Source: Chitinophagales bacterium
GTDB lineage: Bacteria > Bacteroidota > Bacteroidia > Chitinophagales > Saprospiraceae
Reading direction: 5' to 3'
DNA length: 64,000 nucleotides
Assembly (NCBI GenBank): GCA_013299105.1
Contig: JAAFJY010000008.1
Location: forward strand, 1-64,000
Shown: one piece after another, positions 23,614-31,086 of the stretch
Layout of the letters: every line of letters starts with the position of its first letter
Position numbering within the stretch: the stretch's first letter is position 1
The notes under the pieces: generated by a model
Database searches by the model: none
What the model was told of the DNA's origin: nothing
What the model saw: only the letters and a program-made list of their open reading frames with translations
Translations under genes and position numbers: made by a program

Positions 23614-23863
23614 TACCCAATTGATCGAAAAACACTTGCAAGGCCAATTGCAGGAAAACGAGCCGCAGGTTTTTGAGCAGCGTTGGCAGGAGAACTCCCG
23701 TTTTCGCCTGGATTTTTTCGCCCAAAAGAAATTGCACAGGCTCCTGCGTTTGTTTCACCGCCAAGAGGAGAAAAAGGCTTTTGAGGCCATTTATCAAAAG
23801 TTGATGAGCGATCCAAAGAAGGCCAATTGGAGGCGCAGTGTACTGGATATTTTTGGCCTTTGA
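23594..23863 (+). CDS. Small protein coupled to the ECF sigma factor
   Basis: 89 residues, strongly basic, no membrane segment. The sequence is one to three amphipathic helices (DTQLIEKHLQGQLQENEPQV, AQKKLHRLLRLFHRQEEKKA). It overlaps the sigma gene by 20 bp. The N-terminal part resembles the short cytoplasmic start of some anti-sigma factors (LIEKHLQGQL-E-E-FE), but no transmembrane or sensor part follows, so it may be a cytoplasmic regulator or a truncated anti-sigma factor. The function is not established. Confidence 0.65.
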   Translation: MRTSRSDTQLIEKHLQGQLQENEPQVFEQRWQENSRFRLDFFAQKKLHRLLRLFHRQEEKKAFEAIYQKLMSDPKKANWRRSVLDIFGL

Positions 23864-23973
23864 TTGAAACTTTTACTGGCCTGACGCGCCGAACCACTTG
23901 CTTCATCCCCTCGAAATCTCCCGACTGAATCCTCTCTCTTCAACCCTTCAACATTTCACCTTTAAACTAAAAG

Positions 23974-24648
23974 ATGATGGTCCAGTCCAGCCTGGTGCCC
24001 ATGGTGATTGACAACACCGGTGGGGGCGAACGTGCATTTGACATTTACAGCCTTCTGCTGAAAGAACGCATCGTGTTTTTGAACACCGATGTGAACGACA
24101 TCAGTGCCAACCTGATCGTGGCGCAGCTCTTGTACTTGAGCAGCGTGGATCCCAAATTGCCGATCAATTTGTACATCCACAGCCCTGGGGGCATTGTATA
24201 TTCGGGCATGGCCATTTTTGATACCATGCGCATGATTCCAAATCCGATTTCGACGGTAGCAGTGGGATTTACAGGTAGCATGGCTACTTTTTTGCTGAGT
24301 GCGGGCACCAAAGGCAAGCGTTATGCCCTTCCCCATGCCACCATCCACAACCACCCGGCGGGCGGCGGGGCCAGGGGGTATACTGAGGATGTGCTGATCG
24401 CTACCCGCGAGCAGGAGCGCATCCAGGCCCAATTGTTTCACCTCATGGGACAATTTACCGGACATAATCGCGAGGAAGTCGAGGAGTTTTTTCGCCGCGA
24501 TCGCTATCTGAATGCCCAGGAGGCCCTCGAGTTTGGCCTGGTAGACGAGATTTTGGGCGATACTTCAAACTTGGTGGTGTTGAACCGTGCGGCTCCTGAG
24601 GTGAGCTTGTGGCCAAATCAAAAGTCACTGGGATCGGCTCCGAAATGA
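23974..24648 (+). CDS. clpP: ATP-dependent Clp protease proteolytic subunit (divergent paralogue)
   Basis: 224 residues. ClpP fold with IHSPGGIVYSGMAIFDTM. The triad is complete at canonical spacing: S102 in GFTGSMATF, H127 in TIHNHPAGGG, D176 in EFFRRDRYL, followed by ALEFGLVDEI. The normal AASMG around the nucleophile is TGSMA here, and the usual IHQP at the His is NHP, so this is not the ordinary housekeeping sequence. ClpP forms tetradecamers that degrade unfolded substrates fed by Clp ATPases. Probably a second clpP of the genome. No clpX is adjacent. Confidence 0.88.
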   Translation: MMVQSSLVPMVIDNTGGGERAFDIYSLLLKERIVFLNTDVNDISANLIVAQLLYLSSVDPKLPINLYIHSPGGIVYSGMAIFDTMRMIPNPISTVAVGFTGSMATFLLSAGTKGKRYALPHATIHNHPAGGGARGYTEDVLIATREQERIQAQLFHLMGQFTGHNREEVEEFFRRDRYLNAQEALEFGLVDEILGDTSNLVVLNRAAPEVSLWPNQKSLGSAPK

Positions 24649-24724
24649 CGTTTAATCTTACCAACTGGCATCCAGGTCAACATACTCAAGCTTTTGAATA
24701 CACTCCGTTTTGAAAGCCTATTTA

Positions 24725-24768
24725 AAAAGTTGCATACAGAGATAAATCTCCGAATGCAACTTTTATTT
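24725..24768 (+). terminator. Hairpin terminator after clpP
   Basis: AAAAGTTGCAT (24725-24735) pairs with ATGCAACTTTT (24754-24764), inner GAGAT/ATCTC extend the stem, and TATTTC follows. It lies 77 bp past the clpP stop. Confidence 0.7.
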
Positions 24769-24904
24769 CGATGAGAATTTGGGTCAAATCATTTGTGAAT
24801 CAATAAATTGCAACAACAAAATAGTTGAGGTTTGCAATTTTCAAAATTCAAAAATCGTGCAAACCGGAGCTAAAATTGCCTTAAAACTTACCAATCAGCC
24901 CCAA

Positions 24905-24934
24905 CTCATAACCCATAACCCATAACTCATAACC
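24905..24934. repeat. 7-nt tandem array, CATAACC type
   Basis: CATAACC, CATAACC, CATAACT, CATAACC at an exact 7-nt period just before the 3' end of the enolase-superfamily gene. No coding or terminator function is evident. Confidence 0.65.
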
Positions 24935-24939
24935 ATTTA

Positions 24940-26379
24940 TCAACTCCACAAGCGATCCCAGCTCCGATCCTTGTCCCACTCTGGCGTGGGCAAGAAATAT
25001 TCCTTTTCGGCCAGGTGCTGCTTGGCTACTTCTTCGTTCAATTCCACGCCCAGACCTGGTTTTTCGGGCACGATGGCGAAGCCTTTTTTGACCAAGGGCT
25101 TGTCGATGCCTTTCACCAAGTCTTCCCAAAACGGCACATCCACTGAGTGGTGCTCCAGGGCGATGAAGTTTTGGGTAGCAGCCGCGCAATGCACGTTGGC
25201 CATGAACGAAATTGGGGTTCCAGCAAAGTGCATGGCCATGCCTACTCCTTTTTCCTCTGCGTAATCGCCAATTTTTTTGGTTTCAAGGATGCCACCAGAT
25301 GTTGCCAAATCCGGGTGTATCAGGTCAACGGCATTGGAATCGATGAGTTTGATGAATTCTTCCTTCAAGTAAATGTCTTCACCGGTCAGGATCGGTACAT
25401 CCACCGCTTGGGTGATTTGTTTGAGTAAATTGGTGTATTTCCAGGGAATTACATCCTCCAGCCAAGCCAGTTGATAAGGTTCCACTTTTTTGGCCAGGCG
25501 AATCACGTCATTGACGCCGAAGTGGCCGTAGTGATCCGAGGCCAGGGGAATGTCATAACCCACTGTTTCGCGTACCGTAGCAATGTATTCAGCAATGGCA
25601 TCGAGCCCTTTGTTGGTGATTTGAATACCTGTGAATGGGTGCTCGGTGGCCCCATAGCTCATTGGAGTAGAGTCCCACTGGCGGCCAATGTCCCAAAAAT
25701 TGGAATTGACCACCATGTCTTTCTGTCCTTTGAGAAATTCGATGCCGAAATCCATTTTCAAGAAGGTATAGCCTTTTTGCTCGACCCTTTCTTTCATTTT
25801 GGCGGCAAAATCGGCCTTGTTGTCCACCCTTGGCGTATCGGCGTACAGGCGCACCTTGTCGCGGTATTTACCGCCCAGCAGTTGGTAAACGGGTACATTG
25901 TAGGCCTTGCCAGCCAGGTCCCAGAGGGCCATTTCCACGCCGCAAACTCCCCCACCCTGTCGGCCGTGGAAACCAAACTGCTTGATCTGTTTGAAGAGCA
26001 TTTCTACGTTGCAAGGGTTTTTCCCCAACAAACGGCTTTTCAAAAACATCGCGTAGCGCCAGGAGGCTCCATCGCGCACTTCTCCCCACCCGGAAATCCC
26101 CTGGTTGGTATCAATGCGGATGATGGGGCAGTAGCCCTCCGCTTTGACTACGCAATATCGCATATCAGTGATTTTCAAATCACTTGGTGCCGAAAGTTTG
26201 TTGACTTTCTGCGTGGACTCTTCCAGCGTTTCACCCAAAGTAGAGTGTGTAAAAGCGGCCAATGAAAGGCCGCCAAGCCCCAAGTTGCGCATGAATCCGC
26301 GACGGCCATTGGGCTGTTCCTCTTCGTGGTGTTCAGGCGTGGGCGTGGGTTCGGGCAGTGAAAAACGATGGGTTTTCAT
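24940..26379 (-). CDS. Exported mandelate racemase/muconate lactonizing-type enzyme
   Basis: 479 residues from ATG 26379 (MKTHRFSLPEP); an in-frame ATG at 26415 adds 12 residues. Residues about 23-48 (NGRRGFMRNLGLGGLSLAAF) are a twin-arginine signal. The N-terminal capping domain is about 60-190, then the enolase-superfamily barrel with FLKMDFGIEF, the first metal ligand region LASDHYGHF, the second in LAWLEDVIPW and the third in ILTGEDIYL. Such enzymes dehydrate or racemise sugar acids; D-H-Y-G-H-F resembles acid-sugar dehydratases more than mandelate racemase itself. Divergent from a BASS transporter and an RraA-like gene; together they suggest hydroxy-acid use. Confidence 0.88.
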   Translation of the reverse strand: MKTHRFSLPEPTPTPEHHEEEQPNGRRGFMRNLGLGGLSLAAFTHSTLGETLEESTQKVNKLSAPSDLKITDMRYCVVKAEGYCPIIRIDTNQGISGWGEVRDGASWRYAMFLKSRLLGKNPCNVEMLFKQIKQFGFHGRQGGGVCGVEMALWDLAGKAYNVPVYQLLGGKYRDKVRLYADTPRVDNKADFAAKMKERVEQKGYTFLKMDFGIEFLKGQKDMVVNSNFWDIGRQWDSTPMSYGATEHPFTGIQITNKGLDAIAEYIATVRETVGYDIPLASDHYGHFGVNDVIRLAKKVEPYQLAWLEDVIPWKYTNLLKQITQAVDVPILTGEDIYLKEEFIKLIDSNAVDLIHPDLATSGGILETKKIGDYAEEKGVGMAMHFAGTPISFMANVHCAAATQNFIALEHHSVDVPFWEDLVKGIDKPLVKKGFAIVPEKPGLGVELNEEVAKQHLAEKEYFLPTPEWDKDRSWDRLWS

Positions 26380-26514
26380 GTTTGTGTACTGTTTATGTTG
26401 TGAAATAAGTGCCAAGGCTGAAGAATAAAATTATTGTCTAAAAATAACATTATTCTCAAAATATAAACTATACTTACGGCAAAAGAATATTTTTTCATTT
26501 CGCATTCCGCTTTC

Positions 26515-27576
26515 ATGGCAAAATCAACTTTGTACATTGCCACAGGTCTCATTGCACTGGCTATTGTTTTGTTTCTGATGGGGCAAATCATTTTTGCACC
26601 ACCTGCCTTGATCCTTGGGCTTGGCTTATTGGCTTTCTGTTTCAACCAGATGCCGGGGTTCAAAAGCTATGTTTTTACGGTTGGGGTATTGGCAGCCGTC
26701 ACCGTTTCGATGTCATATCCACAGTATTTTTTAGGAGTTAGCGACTTTTCTTCCAAAAAACTGATTGTGCCACTTTTGCAAATCATCATGTTGGGCATGG
26801 GCACCACCATGAGTTTCAAGGATTTTACTGATGTGGTCAAAATGCCCAAGGCCGTAGCGATTGGAATTTTAGCCCAATTCATCATCATGCCCTTGACCGG
26901 ACTAACCCTTACCAAAATCTTCCATTTTGAACCAGAAATTGCCGCCGGGATTATTTTGATCGGCTGCTGTCCTTCGGGCTTGGCCTCCAACGTGATGTCG
27001 TACATCGCAGGAGCCAATGTGGCTTTGTCCATTACCCTTACTTCGATTGCGACTTTGTTGGCACCTGTTTTGACCCCATTTTTGATGAAAAACCTGGCTG
27101 GTGCGATGGTGCCCGTTGATTTTTGGGCCATGCTGATTGACATTTGTAAAATGATCATCATCCCGGTCATCTTGGGTTTTACGATCAATCACTTTTTGAG
27201 TAGCCGCATTTCTTGGCTCAACAAGGTCATGCCACTGGTATCAATGCTGGCAATCGGGTTGATCATCATTGTCATCACTGCGCATGGCCGCGACAATCTT
27301 TTGCAGGTCGGAGGACTTTTGATTTTGGCTTGTTTCTTGCACAATACCATTGGCTACTTTGTGGGGTATTGGTTTGCAAAAATCAGTGGTTTGGACAAAC
27401 GTTCTTGTCGCACAGTGGCTATCGAGGTAGGGCTGCAAAATGCAGGGTTGGCTTCTGGCCTGGCCCTTGCGATGGGCAAATTGGCCACAGTAGGCCTTGC
27501 TTCGGCCATTTTTGGCCCAATGATGAACACCACGGGATCCATGTTGGCTTCATATTGGAAAGAGAGGCCCGTCTGA
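26515..27576 (+). CDS. Bile acid:sodium symporter (BASS) family transporter
   Basis: 353 residues, about ten membrane segments. Two N-terminal helices (TLYIATGLIALAIVLFLMGQ) precede a BASS domain: LGMGTTMSFKDFTDV, GCCPSGLASNVMSYIAGANV with the P-S-G-L-A-S-N crossover motif, and VAIEVGLQNAGLASGLAL with the second crossover region. Despite the name, BASS proteins import or export many organic anions with sodium. Linked to the following RraA-like gene (48 bp gap) and divergent from an enolase-superfamily enzyme, so the cargo is probably a hydroxy- or oxo-acid. Confidence 0.88.
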   Translation: MAKSTLYIATGLIALAIVLFLMGQIIFAPPALILGLGLLAFCFNQMPGFKSYVFTVGVLAAVTVSMSYPQYFLGVSDFSSKKLIVPLLQIIMLGMGTTMSFKDFTDVVKMPKAVAIGILAQFIIMPLTGLTLTKIFHFEPEIAAGIILIGCCPSGLASNVMSYIAGANVALSITLTSIATLLAPVLTPFLMKNLAGAMVPVDFWAMLIDICKMIIIPVILGFTINHFLSSRISWLNKVMPLVSMLAIGLIIIVITAHGRDNLLQVGGLLILACFLHNTIGYFVGYWFAKISGLDKRSCRTVAIEVGLQNAGLASGLALAMGKLATVGLASAIFGPMMNTTGSMLASYWKERPV

Positions 27577-27624
27577 GTCCATTCGATTTTTACATCACAA
27601 CAAACAGCAATAAACTCTTTACAG

Positions 27625-28536
27625 ATGAAAACCACCATACTTTCATTGTTCTTGTACTTGTTCGTCACAAGTGTTTTCGCTCAAAACATCAGCAAGGAGC
27701 AACTGATTTTTTACACCCAAGAGTGGAAAGGTGAGCGTTTTGCCGATGGTCGGCCCAAGGTATCCGATGCCTTGTTGGCGCGCATGAAAAACGTTTCGAT
27801 CGAAGAAGCTTGGGGTGTTTTGCGCGACAAGGGCTACAACAACCAATTCGAGGGCGGTTGGATGATGCTGCGCGAAAATCAGCCTTTCGCAGGTCGGGCA
27901 CTCACAGCCATGTACATGCCCCTGCGTCCTGAAATCCAAAAACGCATGCTTGACAAAGGGCAAAGCGAAGGCCGCAAAGGCCCCATGAATTCTTGGCCCA
28001 TCGACATGCTCACGCCTGGCGACGTGTATGTGGCGGATGGATATGGAAAAATTGTTGACGGCACCTTGATCGGCGACAACCTGGGCAACGCCATTTTTGC
28101 CAAATCCAAAAACGGCGTAGTTTTTGACGCCAGCGTACGTGACATTGAGGGCTTGGAAGAAATTCCAGGTTTCAATGCTTTTGTACGGGGTTGGGACCCT
28201 TCGTTTCTAACTCAATCCATGCTCATGGGCTTGAATACCCCGATCCGGATTGGCCGGGCTACGGTTTTTCCTGGTGACGTGGTTTTGGCCAAGCGTGAAG
28301 GGGTAATTTTTGTACCTGCTCACCTGGCTGAAGAAGTGGTGCAAGAAGCCGAGTTCATCGCCCTGCAAGATGCTTTTGGTCACCAACGCCTACGCGAAGG
28401 CAAATATACCGCAGGCCAAATCGACGTAAAGTGGACCGATGAAATCAAAAAGGACTTCTTCAAATGGCTGGATAGCCAGACTTTGCCAGTGCCCAGGGCT
28501 GAATTGGATGCTTTTATGAAAAAGAAGGGATTTTAA
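27625..28536 (+). CDS. Exported RraA-like protein (aldolase/decarboxylase family)
   Basis: 303 residues with a Sec signal (LSLFLYLFVTSVFAQ, about 1-19). The RraA/HMG-aldolase fold is shown by PGDVYVADGYGKIVDGTLIG, LIGDNLGNAIFAKSKNGVVF and FDASVRDIEGLEEIPGF; the R-D in SVRDIEG are the residues that bind pyruvate and metal in 4-hydroxy-4-methyl-2-oxoglutarate/oxaloacetate aldolases. Most RraA proteins are cytoplasmic, so the signal is unusual. Its 3' end overlaps kptA by 4 bp (convergent). Operon partner of the BASS transporter. The substrate is inferred only as a 2-oxoacid-derived compound. Confidence 0.85.
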   Translation: MKTTILSLFLYLFVTSVFAQNISKEQLIFYTQEWKGERFADGRPKVSDALLARMKNVSIEEAWGVLRDKGYNNQFEGGWMMLRENQPFAGRALTAMYMPLRPEIQKRMLDKGQSEGRKGPMNSWPIDMLTPGDVYVADGYGKIVDGTLIGDNLGNAIFAKSKNGVVFDASVRDIEGLEEIPGFNAFVRGWDPSFLTQSMLMGLNTPIRIGRATVFPGDVVLAKREGVIFVPAHLAEEVVQEAEFIALQDAFGHQRLREGKYTAGQIDVKWTDEIKKDFFKWLDSQTLPVPRAELDAFMKKKGF

Positions 28537-29087
28537 GAAAAAGCGGGCAAGATGTATTCCACTGGTACTTGATCGGTCAGCCAAACGCCATTATCGCTTT
28601 GGTAAAAAACGAAACCAGCCTCATGCATCTTGCCCGTTTCAATTTTCAAAACCACGGGATTGCCATGTCTGGAACCTACTTTGGTGGCCATTTCTTCATC
28701 TGGGCTCAGGTGTACGTGCTGGCGGTTTCTTTTTTGTAGTCCTTGGTCAAAAATCGAGCTCAAGTTTTTGGTGGCGGTGCCGTGAAAAAGGATTGCTGGC
28801 GGCATTTGGGGAGCTAAATCCAGGTCAATGTCGATGGAATGTCCTTGGTTGGCGCGGATTTTTCGACCACTTTCGTCAAAAGCAAAACGCTGCTTGTTGT
28901 TATTTTCAACTACATATTTCAGCTTGTCCAAGTCCAGATCGTGGCCCGCACTTTTCATTTTTTTGATCAAAACGGCCACCTCCGCCCAGCCATTTTCATC
29001 CAGTGGCAGGTCGATGGTTTCTGGTTTGTGCCGAAGTACCAAGCTGAGGAATTTGCTGGTACGGGTGAGGTCTTTTTCGGTGTACAT
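28533..29087 (-). CDS. kptA: RNA 2'-phosphotransferase (Tpt1/KptA)
   Basis: 184 residues. The N-terminal winged-helix half has TRTSKFLSLVLRHKPE with the R-H pair. The C-terminal ADP-ribosyltransferase half has PAILFHGTATKNLSSIFDQG, LQKRNRQHVHLSPDEEMATK and VVLKIETGKMHEAGFVFYQS, NGVWLTDQVP. These are the conserved positions of the Tpt1 family, which removes an internal RNA 2'-phosphate using NAD+. In bacteria the natural substrate is not firmly known. It stands alone, with its 3' end touching the RraA-like gene. Confidence 0.93.
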   Translation of the reverse strand: MYTEKDLTRTSKFLSLVLRHKPETIDLPLDENGWAEVAVLIKKMKSAGHDLDLDKLKYVVENNNKQRFAFDESGRKIRANQGHSIDIDLDLAPQMPPAILFHGTATKNLSSIFDQGLQKRNRQHVHLSPDEEMATKVGSRHGNPVVLKIETGKMHEAGFVFYQSDNGVWLTDQVPVEYILPAFS

Positions 29088-29222
29088 GACGGGGTATTTT
29101 TGCCAAAAGAAACGGTAGGTTAATTAAAAAAGTTCCTGTTCTTTGACAAAGCGTGTGTTTCTTGATGCAAAGCCGGATAGATGCATCAGAATCATATTTG
29201 TCTAAGAATCAAAGTTCTTTTC

Positions 29223-29876
29223 TCAGCCCCAAATCCACTGCCAAAGCCCAAACAAGGGCCTTTGATCGATGAAATAGACATTGCCAACAACCCCAAATAG
29301 CAACAAGAAAATACCCAAAGCGATCCAATAGGGTGCATAAACTCTTTTGCCAAAGTATTCACGGGCCAGTAGCAACAAGATCAAAACCAAAATAATCGGT
29401 ACCCCCGGCAACGCAATCCTGGCCGATGCTGGATCGATAAAAGGCAAAGCGCTCAAGATCATAAAGCGTTGATGGTAAGCCACGTTCTTGCGGAAATAAA
29501 TGGCCAGACCGTACAAGGCCAGAAAAAATGGGATGTCAAAAAGATTGGCGGCCAAGGCGATCAGGTTTTGGGCCCGCGATTGTTCCTGGTTGATGACCAA
29601 TATAAAACCCAGCAGGATCAGGGGAACCAAAATGTATGAGCTGCGCCCCACTTTTCGGTGTAGTTCCAGTTTGCCTTTCCAAATCAACAAAGGCTGCACA
29701 ATCAGCATGGCGAACCAGGCTACCAAGGTCAAAACGTGAAAATGCAAGCGGTAAGTGAAGGCAGGCGAGCCTTCAAAAGCTGGGAAAAACGCGAAATAGC
29801 TGCGAAAAAAAGCGAAAACGACAAAGCAAAAAATCAGGACAAAAAACCAGCTAATGCTTCGGTATAACTTTTCCAT
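29223..29876 (-). CDS. Multi-pass membrane protein
   Basis: 217 residues from ATG 29876 (MEKLYRSISWFF), preferred over ATG 29906. About six or seven predicted TM helices: SISWFFVLIFCFVVFAFF, LHFHVLTLVAWFAMLIVQPL, SSYILVPLILLGFILVI, ALAANLFDIPFFLALYGLA, ALPGVPIILVLILLLLA, APYWIALGIFLLLFGVVGN. His residues occur at the membrane face (LHFHVL, LELHRKVGRSSY, VAYHQRFMI), similar to DUF2306-like proteins. No charged catalytic cluster can be assigned. Function unknown; upstream and downstream genes give no lead. Confidence 0.75.
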   Translation of the reverse strand: MEKLYRSISWFFVLIFCFVVFAFFRSYFAFFPAFEGSPAFTYRLHFHVLTLVAWFAMLIVQPLLIWKGKLELHRKVGRSSYILVPLILLGFILVINQEQSRAQNLIALAANLFDIPFFLALYGLAIYFRKNVAYHQRFMILSALPFIDPASARIALPGVPIILVLILLLLAREYFGKRVYAPYWIALGIFLLLFGVVGNVYFIDQRPLFGLWQWIWG

Positions 29877-30102
29877 ACAATGAAGTTTTGGCCTTGAACA
29901 AAACACAAGGCATCGATGAAAGTATGAGTATTAACCGAAAGCAATCAGACAAATGTAGCATTTCACATACTGATAACCGACCATTTGAGAGCCTTTATTT
30001 TGCTTTTCAATAAAATTAGCGTAACTTTAAGTTTGATTTTGCGTAAAACTGGGCAACTTTCACCGTGAAAGTGCTTAACCCATCAACCAAACCTAAAATC
30101 CT

Positions 30103-31044
30103 ATGCCTGTCTTCAACTGGCTTGAGCAAGTCAAAAGCATCCTTCCTGCCGATTGGCAAAACAAGACTGGAAAAGGTGTCAAAATCGCGGTGCTTGATAC
30201 AGGTTTCGACCTCAGCCATCCATCTTTGGCCCATCACGATCTGGATGGGCACAAGTTCAACACGGGTCTGCCTGGCGATGCCAAACTGCGCGGTGGCATG
30301 GACGATCTGCGCGATCGCTACCTCAACAAGGGGCACGGAACCACGGGTATCAGCCTTCTGGCTGGCAAAAGCACCACCGATGGGGTGCAAGGCATTGCTC
30401 CCGATGTGGAGTTGTTTTTGATCAAAACGGCCAAAACTTTTGCGGAAGCTGGAAACGTTTCCGATTTGTACCGTTTCATCGACTTTTTTGAGGGTTTACA
30501 ATTGGCCAAAGACCTAAAAGTGGACTTTGTGGTCACCTCCTTCACCTTTGACGAAACCCAAATCAACCGCTTTGAAATCACCAAAGGCGAGGCCGATTTG
30601 GTGCTCAATGCACTGGCTGAAAGTAAAATCCCGGTCCTGGCGGCTATGCAGGATTACGAAAAAGAAGGCAGTTTCCAGCATTTATCGGGCAAGTTTTTTC
30701 CCAGTTGGCATGGGCAAGTGATCAATGCAAGTTATGTACCAAAACCATTGGATGACCGTTTTGAGTTTTTGAAAGACGATCCAGGTATTCATTTTTTTGT
30801 GGAAAACCTCAGCGGACAAGGCTGTTTCATCCGCGAACAAATCAAAGAAGTGGGGCCAAGCAATAGCTTGTCCGTGTATGTGATGGCGGGTATTTTGGCA
30901 TTGTCTTTCGAAGCATTAGGTCCTGAAAATTCGCCACGCAGCCGGGCTGCGGTCCGCAAACTTTTTGAGCAGCATTTCCCTAAATCAAACACGGCTGGAA
31001 AAACGGGTTTGAGGGTTTTGCAAGGCAATCCTATTTTGGTGTAA
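30103..31044 (+). CDS. Intracellular subtilisin-like (S8) serine protease, first gene of a three-gene operon
   Basis: 313 residues without a signal peptide. S8 motifs: D32 in KIAVLDTGFDLSHP, H78 in KGHGTTGISLLAG, and S255 in the segment SNSLSVYVMAGILAL, which aligns with GTSMAAPHVAG although most of that motif is replaced. The oxyanion Asn region AAGN reads AAMQ, so the oxyanion hole may be altered. A D-rich insert surrounds DDLRDRYLNKG. Cytoplasmic, in an operon with an exported barrel-like protein (42 bp) and a three-TM YLATT-like protein (28 bp). It may cleave a partner when triggered. Activity cannot be proved from sequence. Confidence 0.8.
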   Translation: MPVFNWLEQVKSILPADWQNKTGKGVKIAVLDTGFDLSHPSLAHHDLDGHKFNTGLPGDAKLRGGMDDLRDRYLNKGHGTTGISLLAGKSTTDGVQGIAPDVELFLIKTAKTFAEAGNVSDLYRFIDFFEGLQLAKDLKVDFVVTSFTFDETQINRFEITKGEADLVLNALAESKIPVLAAMQDYEKEGSFQHLSGKFFPSWHGQVINASYVPKPLDDRFEFLKDDPGIHFFVENLSGQGCFIREQIKEVGPSNSLSVYVMAGILALSFEALGPENSPRSRAAVRKLFEQHFPKSNTAGKTGLRVLQGNPILV

Positions 31045-31086
31045 GCCTTTGTGTTTTTTATTCATGTTCACCTGAATCCCAAAACC

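Noticed and set aside
24905-24934. Short repeats considered as a CRISPR array
   Set aside because: Units are 7-8 nt without unique spacers; no cas genes are present in the window.
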